Program-made: the position numbers and the translations under genes | Assembly: GCF_044762745.1 (NCBI RefSeq) | Contig: NZ_JBIWEX010000019.1 | Location: forward strand, 31,537 to 95,536 | Source: Psychrobacillus sp044762745 | GTDB lineage: Bacteria > Bacillota > Bacilli > Bacillales_A > Planococcaceae | DNA length: 64,000 nucleotides | Direction of reading: 5' to 3' | The notes under the pieces: generated by a model | Seen by the model: only the letters and a program-made list of their open reading frames with translations | Told to the model about the DNA's origin: nothing | The model's database searches: none | Part shown: positions 55,781-63,947 of the stretch, one piece after another | How the letters are laid out: each line of letters starts with the position of its first letter | Numbering within the stretch: position 1 is the first letter of the stretch

Positions 55781-55852
55781 GTAATAAGTTCAGCACTTCA
55801 AAACGCTGCATCTGTAGCTGCATTATTCTTAACGACAGAAGCATTAGTAGCA
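55781..55852 (+). pseudogene. groEL 3'-end fragment
   Basis: A 24-codon frame reads V-I-S then SALQNAASVAALFLTTEA-LVA, nearly identical to the conserved GroEL stretch shortly before its Gly-Met tail. Upstream and downstream sequence is not GroEL-like and is interrupted by stops. It is therefore a short relic, not a gene. The remaining gap 55662-56140 holds no other recognisable feature. Confidence 0.85.
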
Positions 55853-56140
55853 GCTCATACCTCAGATTTATTTTCTTTAATATGTGTAACGCCTAAGATA
55901 GTTGAACTGAATGCAAGGTGCAGTTTAGAGAAGAGATTGCAGATATATTTATGAATTAAGTTAAAAAACTAAAAGCGATAATTAACATGCAGATTACTTT
56001 TCAAATTCATAGGTATAATTTTTTATATTCGAATTACCTCCATTTATATCTTAATATTCCAAATAATTATATCGTTTTTATTATTTAAAGCTTTCTTTAA
56101 TTTAATGGCGGCTATATAAAAAAAGGAGCAGGGGATAACT

Positions 56141-56854
56141 TTGAAGAAAATAACAGGTTATATAGTATCTTATTTTACCATGTTAATAATGCTGTGTTTA
56201 TTTATAAGTGTAGTAGTAGATTTTTATCAGCAGGAGCTAAATTTATTTAATATACTATTTATAGTGATTTTTGGATTAATGGGGTATGCAGTTTTTTATG
56301 TTATGATTTATCCTCTAATGAAATGGAATAGATATCTTAAAAAGATACATAAATTATTCGTTTTTCCAATAATGATACTTGCATTGATAATGAGATATTA
56401 TATGAACGTAGGAGCAGGGTTATTGTTTTTAATGTTTTATATATTACCTACAGCTATGATTGTTCAATTTGTTCCAAACTCTTTTGAAATGAAGATGGGC
56501 CTAATATATATTGTGAATGTACTTGCAGTTGTTATTTTTACATATAAAGCAGAATGGGTGATAAAGCTCATCGAATATACTTTTGATAAATTTCAACCAA
56601 GAATTTTTAATAAATTTGCTAAGAAGGTTAATTATCGAATTGTGACCTATGGTATGATGATTGGAATTTATGTCTTGTATAATTTTAATCTGTTTTCAAA
56701 TAACATTATGCAATTTAAAATCGATTTAGATATAACTCTAATTAAAGAGGTTTTTGTAACATTTATTGCCATAGATTCATTAATTCAAATCTTAAAAGGT
56801 AGAAATGATAATGTTAAGGGTGAGGAGCAGAAGAGTGAAAATATTAGGTGGTAA
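56141..56854 (+). CDS. Polytopic membrane protein of unknown function
   Basis: 237 residues, TTG start after AGGGG. About six membrane helices (residues ~5-26, 35-60, 72-90, 92-112, 120-140, 172-190). Two short basic loops (KWNRYLKKIHK) are cytosolic by the positive-inside rule. No family recognised. Last gene before attR; an independent cargo gene with its own weak ribosome site. No terminator obvious. Confidence 0.6.
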   Translation: MKKITGYIVSYFTMLIMLCLFISVVVDFYQQELNLFNILFIVIFGLMGYAVFYVMIYPLMKWNRYLKKIHKLFVFPIMILALIMRYYMNVGAGLLFLMFYILPTAMIVQFVPNSFEMKMGLIYIVNVLAVVIFTYKAEWVIKLIEYTFDKFQPRIFNKFAKKVNYRIVTYGMMIGIYVLYNFNLFSNNIMQFKIDLDITLIKEVFVTFIAIDSLIQILKGRNDNVKGEEQKSENIRW

Positions 56855-57099
56855 AATTGCTTGGAAATAAAGCTATAACATACTAGGTGCTGTATGACAT
56901 TATTTCTAAGCCGTTTGAGTGGGGAATAATATATGATGGAGTTGTTATAGAGAACTTAATATTTTAATTTTTCATTAAATGAGATATACTTATTCTTAGA
57001 AGGTCTTTGAACCAAGTTCGTAAATATGTAATACACCCTTGCGAGTAAAACCTTAAAATAGAAATGTATGAAAACGGTGTAAACCCTTGAAACTATGAA

Positions 57100-57200
57100 G
57101 TCGGCATAGTGCTACGCGAAACCTAAATAGGCAAGATACACGCGTAGAAGCTTAAGTGTTAGAGTTTCTGGACGCGGGTTCAAATCCCGCCGTCTCCATA
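57100..57200 (+). repeat. attR: 101-bp ssrA 3' fragment
   Basis: Exact copy of 43606-43706, including the tRNA-like T arm. Lacks the tmRNA 5' half, so it is not functional. Right limit of the island. Confidence 0.95.
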
Positions 57201-57390
57201 CTATGATTTCATTGGAAATCAAACAGTGTGTGACTTTAAGTATATCTTTGCCGTTATGGCAAGGAAATACTTAATTTTATTTTAGGCAAGATTATACTTA
57301 AAACTATATAAATCATTATAATTTTTTAGTGATTAAATATTGATTATCTCGAAGAGCTGATAAGAACTAAAACGATGTTGGGGGCTGTGA

Positions 57391-57432
57391 AATAAAGCAT
57401 AAACCTTCCGTTTGGAAAGTTTATGCTTTATT
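57391..57432. terminator. Long perfect hairpin right of attR
   Basis: 14-bp perfect arms AATAAAGCATAAAC / GTTTATGCTTTATT with a small inner TCC/GGA stem. Likely a terminator usable on both strands. Confidence 0.7.
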
Positions 57433-57619
57433 TATTGTGGTGGGAAACTTATGCTTTATTATTTGTTAGATAATAATTTACTTAACTAATTTGATTGCAA
57501 ACATAACATAAAATGATAAGGATAAGAAACGTTTTTTGATCGAAGCATCATTAATGTAGATAGTGTAACTCTTTTATAAATAAGGTAACTCTGAATATAG
57601 TTTTTCTGATTGAGCTAAT

Positions 57620-57753
57620 AGGACTGTTGACATAAGTAGGATTAACGCAAAAACGACTGAAAATCGGCAAAAAGAAGGAATAAAGGAAGAAAAAGTTGAT
57701 TTTGAACCATTTGAACCTAAAAAAGGTTTGGAGAGAATTGATGGAACAAATAG
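57620..57753 (+). pseudogene. Possible decayed gene 3' end
   Basis: An open frame without start reads ANRTVDISRINAKTTENRQ then a charged KEEKVDFEPFEPKKG region and runs into a strong terminator at 57754. The codon pattern and terminator suggest the tail of a lost gene; no family recognised. The rest of 57201-57619 is non-coding. Confidence 0.35.
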
Positions 57754-57784
57754 GAGCATTGATTCTAGATCAATGCTCTTTTTG
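57754..57784 (+). terminator. Terminator
   Basis: GAGCATTGAT / ATCAATGCTC perfect stem, loop TCTAG, then TTTTT. Confidence 0.88.
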
Positions 57785-57857
57785 TTGACCTTATTGTATG
57801 AATGGGTGCTTTCGTCAATTAGTGCAATGTCTTTTTTAGGCGTTGCTCCTTTTACAT

Positions 57858-58703
57858 TTAAAAGTACTTCTGATAATACTCTTTCCTTAACCTTCCGCTT
57901 AACTGAGCGTATATCTTGGTGGTTTCACTTTTCTCATTGCCCATGAGACTTTGTATGACCTCAATAGGAGCTCCATTATTCAACAAATGAGTTGCGTAAC
58001 TGTGTCGTAGTTGGTGTGGATGAATCGATTTATTGATTTCAGCACGGTTGGAAATTCGCTTGATAATGTATCGCATTTGGGCGACACTCATTTTATGTGG
58101 CTGTCTTGCGGTCACAAAGATTGCAGGATTATGGTCATTCCGGTTTTCCATATAACGTTTAAGCCATATGTCGCAACATGTATTAAAATAAACTTCTCTT
58201 TCCTTATCACCTTTTCCTCTAACAATTGCGGATTGATTGGACCAATTTATATGGTTCTTTTCTAGCGCGACTATTTCTCCAATTCGACAACCAGTGGAAA
58301 ACATGAATTCAAAAATCGCTTTTTCCATGGGGGAATGACAGGATTCACGAAGGTGTTCAATCTCCCGTTCGGTTAAATACTTGGGTATCCGTTTGCCTAC
58401 TTTGGGTTCTTTTATTTTCGAAGTTGGATTCTTACTCAGGTATCCTTCTTCATGAGACCAACGAAAAAATGATTTCAAAAAGCGGATACGATGTGCAAGA
58501 CTGGCTGGTTTTAAATGCTTGCCGGATATTGCAAGATACTCCTTTAGTTGATTTGAATCCAGCAATTCTATCTCTACATCCTTAAAATAACCAATAAGTA
58601 GCAAAGACTGTAACTGGTAGGCCTTCAATGTCTGTGGCGAAAAGCCCTCTATTCGTTTATCCATTTCAAACGAAGCCCATGCTTTTGTCAGTAGCAATTT
58701 CAT
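57858..58703 (-). CDS. Tyrosine recombinase with altered active site
   Basis: 281 residues, XerC/D-like length. SAM-like N-terminal domain (1-95), catalytic Arg140 (GCRIGE), Lys154 (RGKGDKER), His230-x-x-Arg233 (HQLRHSYATH) and Tyr265 (TTKIYAQ). Where the second active-site His is expected (LGHxxxxTT) the sequence is LMGNEKSETT, that is Asn256. It lies on the minus strand beyond attR and belongs to a different element from the ssrA integrase. Substrate site unknown. Confidence 0.88.
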   Translation of the reverse strand: MKLLLTKAWASFEMDKRIEGFSPQTLKAYQLQSLLLIGYFKDVEIELLDSNQLKEYLAISGKHLKPASLAHRIRFLKSFFRWSHEEGYLSKNPTSKIKEPKVGKRIPKYLTEREIEHLRESCHSPMEKAIFEFMFSTGCRIGEIVALEKNHINWSNQSAIVRGKGDKEREVYFNTCCDIWLKRYMENRNDHNPAIFVTARQPHKMSVAQMRYIIKRISNRAEINKSIHPHQLRHSYATHLLNNGAPIEVIQSLMGNEKSETTKIYAQLSGRLRKEYYQKYF

Positions 58704-58784
58704 TCCCCCTTAAAATAGTAATACTAAAAGGATTATTGCCAACTTAATAGAATTATAGACATAGGATGTGTTATTACTTTCGCA

Positions 58785-58801
58785 GCAGGTTAGTTGAACA
58801 G
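58785..58801 (+). repeat. Uninterrupted copy of the group II intron target
   Basis: GCAGGTTAGTTGAACAG, identical to the ligated exon junction 58942-58947 + 60887-60897. Part of a short dispersed repeat. Confidence 0.75.
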
Positions 58802-59453
58802 CAAAAATGGTCTTTTGGGAAAAGTAAGTTACTAAACTGCTGATATATGGGGGACAAATAATGATATATGTTATAAGACACGGATATATCATTTCGAATA
58901 ACTCATTTGAATATGTGAAATATTTCACTTAAACTAACGAAGCAGGTGTGCGGCCGAGCCTAGGTCGTATCATATAGCGGGTGGGATTCCCGCCGAGAAA
59001 GAACTAGCCATTCACTCGTAGCGAGTCTTGGAGGGCTAATGGTAACATTAGCCTTTAAGCGTAGACAGTTAGGTGACGGGCCGAAAGCCAAATGGTTGAA
59101 GGGATTGAGCCCCATAATGTTAGTAAATCGAGAGGGTTGATGCCTTACCTGCGGCAGAAAACTACATTTTATTCTTCGTTAAAGGCAAGAAGGATGAAAC
59201 CTCTCTGGGGTCAGAGACCTTGGCACGTCACACATGGATATGATACGGCAACTCGGGAGACCCTAACGGTCTCTTCTTAATTGAAGAGTATGGTGTACAA
59301 GTGATAATAAGCAAGGAAACCAAATGCCGTTTAGGGAGTCGGATAGCAGCGTAGTACCAATGAAGTTGGGTAATGCCGATGGAGGAAAGGCTGCTACCAA
59401 GTTATTACCCTTACTAGGGACACATTTACTACACGCGGAGGTAGGAATACTAA

Positions 59454-60782
59454 ATGGAAACAAAACTATTAAGGATAGCAGAATTAGCAAAATCTGATCC
59501 GAAAATGAAATTTACATCTATTGTACATTTACTAAATAAAGAATCTCTAGTTCAATGTCATCTTGAATTACCTAATAAGAAGGCAACGGGGATTAATGGC
59601 ACAACTAAAGAGCAATACAGTGAAACACTAGAGGAAAATATAGAGGATTTAGTAAGTAGGCTTAAAAGTAAAAGTTATCATCCTGTTCCCGTAAGGAGAA
59701 TGTATATTCCTAAGCTAAACTCCAACAAGAAAAGACCCTTGGGGATACCGGAACACGAAGATAAGATTGTACAGAAAGGCATTACAAAAATACTAAATGC
59801 CATCTATGAAAATGATTTTCTAGACTGCTCTTTTGGGTTCCGCCCAAATCGCAACTGCCACGATGCTTTGAAAATATTAAATCATTATATTGAAAAGAAA
59901 TCAGTAAATTATATAGTAGATGTAGATATTAAAGGCTTCTTTGACAACGTTGACCACATATGGATGATGGAGTTCTTAAAACTGCGAATTGCTGACCCTA
60001 ACTTACTAAGAATAATTGGTAGGTTTCTTAAAGGTGGATACATGGAGGAAGGAAAGAAATACAAGACAGATAAAGGCACACCGCAAGGTGGAGTCATATC
60101 TCCGGTCCTTGCCAATCTGTACCTCCATTATGTCCTGGACCTGTGGTTTGAGAAGGAAGTTAGAAAACAGTGTAAAGGAGAAGCATACATAGTTAGATAT
60201 GCAGATGATTTTGTTTGTTGCTTCCAATATAAGAGCGAAGCTCAGGAATTCTTTCAATCATTGAAGCTGAGATTACAGAAGTTTAACTTAGAAATAGCGG
60301 AGGATAAAACCAAAATTATTCCCTTCGGGAGATTTGCGGAGAAAGATGCAAAACTAAAGGGAAATGGGAAACCTGACACCTTTGATTTCCTAGGTTTTAC
60401 ACACTATTGTGGAAAGAGTAAAACTGGATACTTTCGTGTGAAACGGAAATCAAGCAGGAAAAAGCTACAGGGTAAACTAAAGGAATCGAAGGAATGGATA
60501 AAGAAGAACCGAAATAATGATATTCATATGATTATGGATAGATTTAAACGCTCACTCGTAGGTTATTACAACTACTATTGCATTATGGATAACACTCCAA
60601 GTGTTCAACAATTTAAAGACAAAATCCAATATTTACTATTTAAATGGCTCAACAGACGAAGTCAAAGAAAATCCTTTACTTGGGATAAATTCAATCTCTT
60701 TCTTCATAAATATCCTTTACCTTCACCAAGAATTAAGGTGAATATATACGACTTAAGAAAAGAGATTAGCTATATTTTGTGA
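59454..60782 (+). CDS. ltrA: Group II intron-encoded reverse transcriptase/maturase
   Basis: 442 residues. RT blocks: RRMYIPKLNSNKKRPLGIP, FGFRPNRNCHDAL, VDIKGFFDNVDH, GTPQGGVISPVLANLYLHY, catalytic VRYADDFVCCF (near 250) and DFLGFTHYCGK. Maturase domain X follows to about 400 (GYYNYYCIMDN). There is no C-terminal HNH endonuclease domain, so retrohoming would not use second-strand cleavage. The ATG follows GGAGGTAGG. All RT motifs are intact, so the intron may be active. Confidence 0.95.
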   Translation: METKLLRIAELAKSDPKMKFTSIVHLLNKESLVQCHLELPNKKATGINGTTKEQYSETLEENIEDLVSRLKSKSYHPVPVRRMYIPKLNSNKKRPLGIPEHEDKIVQKGITKILNAIYENDFLDCSFGFRPNRNCHDALKILNHYIEKKSVNYIVDVDIKGFFDNVDHIWMMEFLKLRIADPNLLRIIGRFLKGGYMEEGKKYKTDKGTPQGGVISPVLANLYLHYVLDLWFEKEVRKQCKGEAYIVRYADDFVCCFQYKSEAQEFFQSLKLRLQKFNLEIAEDKTKIIPFGRFAEKDAKLKGNGKPDTFDFLGFTHYCGKSKTGYFRVKRKSSRKKLQGKLKESKEWIKKNRNNDIHMIMDRFKRSLVGYYNYYCIMDNTPSVQQFKDKIQYLLFKWLNRRSQRKSFTWDKFNLFLHKYPLPSPRIKVNIYDLRKEISYIL

Positions 60783-60796
60783 ATGATGACTTGGAG

Positions 60797-60830
60797 GAGC
60801 CGTGTGCGTAAATAGCGCAAGCACGGTTCT
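60797..60830 (+). ncRNA. Group II intron domain V
   Basis: 34-nt hairpin starting GAGCCGTGTGCG and ending GCACGGTTCT with the conserved AGC catalytic triad in the 5' strand. Confidence 0.85.
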
Positions 60831-60997
60831 GTGAGGGGAGAGGAACACAATCTACCGCAAGGTAGAGAGGTTCCCTTCTACTCGACTAGTTGAACAGTGT
60901 TATTTAACTTGTATTTAACAATCGAGCCAGATTGTTAATTAAAGGTTAGTATAAAAACCTTTGTTTTATGGATAATAACCATACAAGGGGTGATGAC

Positions 60998-61435
60998 ATG
61001 AATTATTTACGAATAATTATTTACATGTGTATTTTTGGGGTTTTTATATACTCTCAAATATCATTTGCTGAAACAGATGATGAAGTTCCCTTTTTAATTA
61101 ACAATGGTAAATGTCCAGATTCACAAAAATTAGGACGTGCAGATTCAGATAAAGGTCTTATAAATGCATTGAATACAATCATTCCTGAGGTTTATAAAGA
61201 AGATAATTATAAAGGTTGGAAAATAGAAACCATAGCACATTTTTCAAAGTCATCGCATCTAGAGGATTATTATGCAATGGCTAAAAATTATTGCGGAGAA
61301 GAAATAGCTGATAATTCTTGGTTTGTGGAAGTACTGTTTCCACAGTATTTACCGGCATATGACGCATCACACAGACAAATTTTTGTGACCAAAGACAAAC
61401 AAGGGCAATGGTTTGTTTGGTTTAGATTTCACTAA
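60998..61435 (+). CDS. Small secreted protein of unknown function
   Basis: 145 residues from ATG 60998 (AAGGGGTGA upstream); an in-frame ATG at 60968 gives a charged leader and is unlikely. Signal peptide about residues 1-20 (IIIYMCIFGVFIYSQISFA, then ETDDE). Two Cys (residues ~33 and ~90) could form a disulfide. The mature part ends QGQWFVWFRFH. Family not recognised. It sits between the intron and the IS110 element. Confidence 0.65.
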   Translation: MNYLRIIIYMCIFGVFIYSQISFAETDDEVPFLINNGKCPDSQKLGRADSDKGLINALNTIIPEVYKEDNYKGWKIETIAHFSKSSHLEDYYAMAKNYCGEEIADNSWFVEVLFPQYLPAYDASHRQIFVTKDKQGQWFVWFRFH

Positions 61436-61448
61436 CCTTTTCCTATTC

Positions 61449-61465
61449 AACTCCCATGAAAATTA
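61449..61465 (+). repeat. AACTCCCATGAAAATTA repeat, copy 1
   Basis: 17-bp sequence identical to 63797-63813. Each copy lies just after a small secreted-protein gene. Confidence 0.6.
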
Positions 61466-61566
61466 AAATCTTCGATTTTGAGAAAAAGGCAATACGAAAT
61501 CAGACGCAGCTCATATATTTTTTAAAAAAGTGCAGCGCCTAAATGAGAATCAAATTATGGGTTGGA

Positions 61567-62790
61567 TTAGGAGGCAGTTGGTTCAGTGATTGTAACGTTG
61601 TAACCTAAGTTTTCAAGTCTTCGAACAGAATATCGTACAATCGATTGTTCTTTTTGCTTGTCAAAGTAATCTTCTCCTAAATCTACGTACATCTCTTTGC
61701 GGGTTAAGAGATAATAGGAGATTCTTAAAATGGCATGAGCGACAGTTACTCCTGCACGCTTTTTACCTTTTCGGGATGCAGTACGTCTATACAATGCTCC
61801 TAGATATGTTTTGGAACCTTTGACAGAATGAGCGGCTTCTATTAAAGCAGATTTCAAATATTTATTTCCTTTTTTCATGTTGGTTGCTTTTCGCTTACCG
61901 GCACTCTCATTATGTCCAGGTGTTAATCCTGCCCAGGAACATAAGTGAGCCGCACTGGAAAATTGTTTCTCCACATCAGTTCCGACTTCAGCTATAATCT
62001 GTTCCGCCATACGAGTGGCAATGCCAGGGATAGAATCCAACCGTTCAATATCTTCTTGATGGGAGGATAATCTAGTAGCCACCTCTTGGTTTAGCAGTTC
62101 AACCTGCTCAGATAAAAAATCAATATGAGTTAGAATGGTTTTGATCATTAACCGTTGATGTTGATTGATATACCCACGAAGAGCGAGTTCAAGTTCAGTC
62201 TTTTTTTTCTTCATGGATCGTCGAGCTAAACTTGCTAACTTTTCTGGATCATCTTCGCCATCAGCGATAGCACGAAGCATATCAAGAGCTGAAACTCCCA
62301 TGATGTCGGAGACAACGGAGCCTAGTTTGCTATTCGCTCCTTCTAAAACCTTTTGAATCCGATTATGTTGTCTAGCACGCTCTTCAATAATACTTCGGCG
62401 ATATCGAACTAACTCTCGTAGTTCTCGCTGATTTCTGTCTGGGATGAAACTTGCTTTGAGTAGACCATGACGAAGAAGTTTGGCAATCCATTCGGCATCC
62501 TTCACATCGGTCTTGCGACCTGGTACTGCTTTCATATGTTGAGCATTGACTACTAAAAACTCAATACTCTCCGCTTCTAATAGATTAACAATGGGCTTCC
62601 AAAATACACCAGTACTTTCCATTGCTACGTGAGTACAACCATGCTCCTTAATCCAGTCAATTAACTGTAATAGAAATACAGTTTTAGTGGAAAACGTTTG
62701 GATCTCCTTCCCTTTCGGTGTCATAATACATGCAGTTATGGAATCTTTATGGACGTCCATTCCACATGCGCGCTCAATGATTACTTCCAT
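61567..62790 (-). CDS. IS110-family transposase (bridge-RNA-type recombinase)
   Basis: 407 residues from the ATG at 62790 (AAAGGA 8 bp upstream). RuvC-like DEDD site: Asp12 (GMDVHKDS), Glu58 (AMESTGVFW), Asp95 and Asp98 (GRKTDVKDAEW). The C-terminal Transposase_20 domain shows SIPGIATRMAEQII, AHLCSWAGLTPGHNESAGKRK and a conserved Ser in ESAGK. A coiled region lies at about 195-230. Length and motifs are intact, so it is probably active. No overlapping genes. Confidence 0.95.
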   Translation of the reverse strand: MEVIIERACGMDVHKDSITACIMTPKGKEIQTFSTKTVFLLQLIDWIKEHGCTHVAMESTGVFWKPIVNLLEAESIEFLVVNAQHMKAVPGRKTDVKDAEWIAKLLRHGLLKASFIPDRNQRELRELVRYRRSIIEERARQHNRIQKVLEGANSKLGSVVSDIMGVSALDMLRAIADGEDDPEKLASLARRSMKKKKTELELALRGYINQHQRLMIKTILTHIDFLSEQVELLNQEVATRLSSHQEDIERLDSIPGIATRMAEQIIAEVGTDVEKQFSSAAHLCSWAGLTPGHNESAGKRKATNMKKGNKYLKSALIEAAHSVKGSKTYLGALYRRTASRKGKKRAGVTVAHAILRISYYLLTRKEMYVDLGEDYFDKQKEQSIVRYSVRRLENLGYNVTITEPTAS

Positions 62791-62990
62791 TGTAATCATC
62801 CTTTCTACGGCAAATAGTATTGGAGGCTGGTGCAATAACCAGAGTAGGATTAATCTCCCATGAGTGCTTCCCGTAAGGGAGCGACAGTCTGTGATGCACC
62901 GTGGTCGTTGGAGTCAGACTAACGGAAGGGCTCTATGGCACCATAGTTCATCGACCTTCTTCTCCCAGCCGTAGAATCAGTATAGACGGA
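62791..62990 (-). ncRNA. Candidate IS110 bridge RNA region
   Basis: Non-coding stretch upstream of the transposase on its strand. Contains AGTCTG / CAGACT arms (62886-62920) around a ~23-nt internal loop and the palindrome CTATGG-CA-CCATAG (62933-62946). IS110-group elements encode a bridge RNA at this position; the assignment is inferred from position and structure only. Confidence 0.45.
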
Positions 62991-62996
62991 TTTTCA

Positions 62997-63051
62997 CCAT
63001 TTTCATTCTCTGTGGTGAAGCGCTGATTTTGCGCTGCATGGATGGCTAACG
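62997..63051. repeat. Dispersed hairpin repeat, copy 1
   Basis: CCATTTTCATTCTCTGTGGTG, then a variable GC-rich hairpin (AGCGC...GCGCT), then GCATGGATGGCTAACG. Matches 63948-64000, where the hairpin stem is AGCA...TGCT. The gap 63052-63177 holds no gene. Confidence 0.75.
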
Positions 63052-63177
63052 GGTGCTTTACTTCAAGAAGTAGTAAAGCCTTTTTCTTGGTGAACTAGAG
63101 CGGCAGATTAGTTGGAAGAAGGAATGATTGTAACTGAAGAGGACAAACTAAACCTAATATAATTTAGGGTGATGAAA

Positions 63178-63741
63178 TTGGATAAAGGTAAACCTCTTCT
63201 ATTGATTTTATTTAGTATATTAATTTGTGGGTTGTATTATGGAACGGTAAATGCAAAAGTGAACGATACTACTCCTTCCTTTGAGGAAAAAATTATTGAA
63301 AGTAAACAACTCACTCCTTTAGAAAGCCAATTAATGTCTTTTATAAATGGTTTGATGGTAGGCGAACCAAAACAAGCCGTTGAATTGTGGATATTAGGCG
63401 TAAATAATCGAAGTGGTGCTGTTCAATATGCGATGTTGTCCCCTTCGCTTCGAAAACAATCAAGGAGTAAATTTGAGCAAACTCACTGGAGAACAGGTCA
63501 GTCAAGCCCTTCGGTTAGGAACTTTCGTTTTACAAAAGTAGAAAAGCTTAGCGAATCCAAAATGCGGTATACCGTTAAATATGATTTATGGGCATCATAT
63601 GGAGATTTTGGTGGTGGGGAGAAGATTATAATCGTGGAAAAGAATTTAGAACCATTTAAAGAGTATTGGTTTACTTCATCAATAACAACGAAATTTAATC
63701 CATGGGAAGCATTTACCCCAGCCGAGACAGTTTTAAAATGA
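63178..63741 (+). CDS. Secreted protein of unknown function
   Basis: 187 residues from TTG 63178, which follows GGTGAT at normal distance; ATG 63172 and GTG 63169 are alternatives lying within that site. Signal peptide about residues 1-25 (LLLILFSILICGLYYGTVNA). The mature region has a helical start (LESQLMSFINGLMVGEPKQAVELWILGV) and a beta-rich C-terminus, NTF2- or DUF4878-like in outline; no firm family. Isolated gene after the IS110 element. Confidence 0.68.
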   Translation: MDKGKPLLLILFSILICGLYYGTVNAKVNDTTPSFEEKIIESKQLTPLESQLMSFINGLMVGEPKQAVELWILGVNNRSGAVQYAMLSPSLRKQSRSKFEQTHWRTGQSSPSVRNFRFTKVEKLSESKMRYTVKYDLWASYGDFGGGEKIIIVEKNLEPFKEYWFTSSITTKFNPWEAFTPAETVLK

Positions 63742-63796
63742 AAACATTGCAGTTAACAATCAAATAAAGGGCAAAGTTTGTGAATAAATGTACTTA

Positions 63797-63813
63797 AACT
63801 CCCATGAAAATTA
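63797..63813 (+). repeat. AACTCCCATGAAAATTA repeat, copy 2
   Basis: Identical to 61449-61465. Both are 3' of a small secreted-protein gene. Confidence 0.6.
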
Positions 63814-63947
63814 GTTCTTCAAGAAAAGAAAAATGACAATACTTAAGAAAACCCCTACTTAATCGTTAAAAAAAGAGGAGAGCGTGAATAAGTCTATGGA
63901 TTACAGTTGACTGGATTAAGGTCAGTATCAGTATTGACACTTCCTAC

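Larger units (their letters stand above)
43707..57200. mobile_element. Integrative genomic island inserted in ssrA (~13.5 kb)
   Basis: Bounded by the perfect 101-bp ssrA repeat, with a tyrosine integrase as first gene reading away from attL. Contents: XRE repressor, replication primase remnants, Septu-like defence pair, Vsr-like endonuclease, an HhH protein, an unknown three-gene cassette, a groEL scrap and a membrane protein. There are no conjugation, capsid or packaging genes, so it is a mobilisable or satellite-type island rather than an ICE or full prophage. The DNA looks clearly more AT-rich than the flanking core genes. Confidence 0.92.
58948..60886 (+). mobile_element. Group II intron (full length, ORF-containing)
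   Basis: 5' end GTGCG as in the GUGYG consensus; structured 5' ribozyme region to 59453; reverse transcriptase gene at 59454-60782; domain V at 60797-60830; domain VI-like hairpin and 3' end CTCGAC. The boundaries are fixed by comparing the flanks with the empty target at 58785-58801. Inserted in the 3' arm of a small hairpin (AACTAAC-GAAGCAG-GTTAGTT) outside any gene. Confidence 0.88.
61540..62995 (-). mobile_element. IS110-family insertion sequence (ends approximate)
   Basis: Contains one full-length DEDD transposase gene and about 200 bp of structured upstream DNA. IS110 elements lack clear terminal inverted repeats, so the ends cannot be fixed; limits given enclose the gene and the upstream region up to the dispersed repeat at 62997. 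Confidence 0.75.

Noticed and set aside
55903..55955. Short frame VELNARCSLEKRL after the groEL scrap
   Set aside because: It is too short and has no recognised relative; kept only as possible debris.
43707..57200. Prophage interpretation of the island
   Set aside because: There are no capsid, tail, terminase, holin or lysin genes; only integrase, repressor and primase-like genes are phage-like.
57728..57946. Plus-strand frame over the end of the second recombinase
   Set aside because: It runs through a terminator and is mostly antisense to the recombinase gene.
59092..59280. 62-residue open frame before the intron RT gene
   Set aside because: It lies in the structured 5' ribozyme region of the group II intron and has no coding features.
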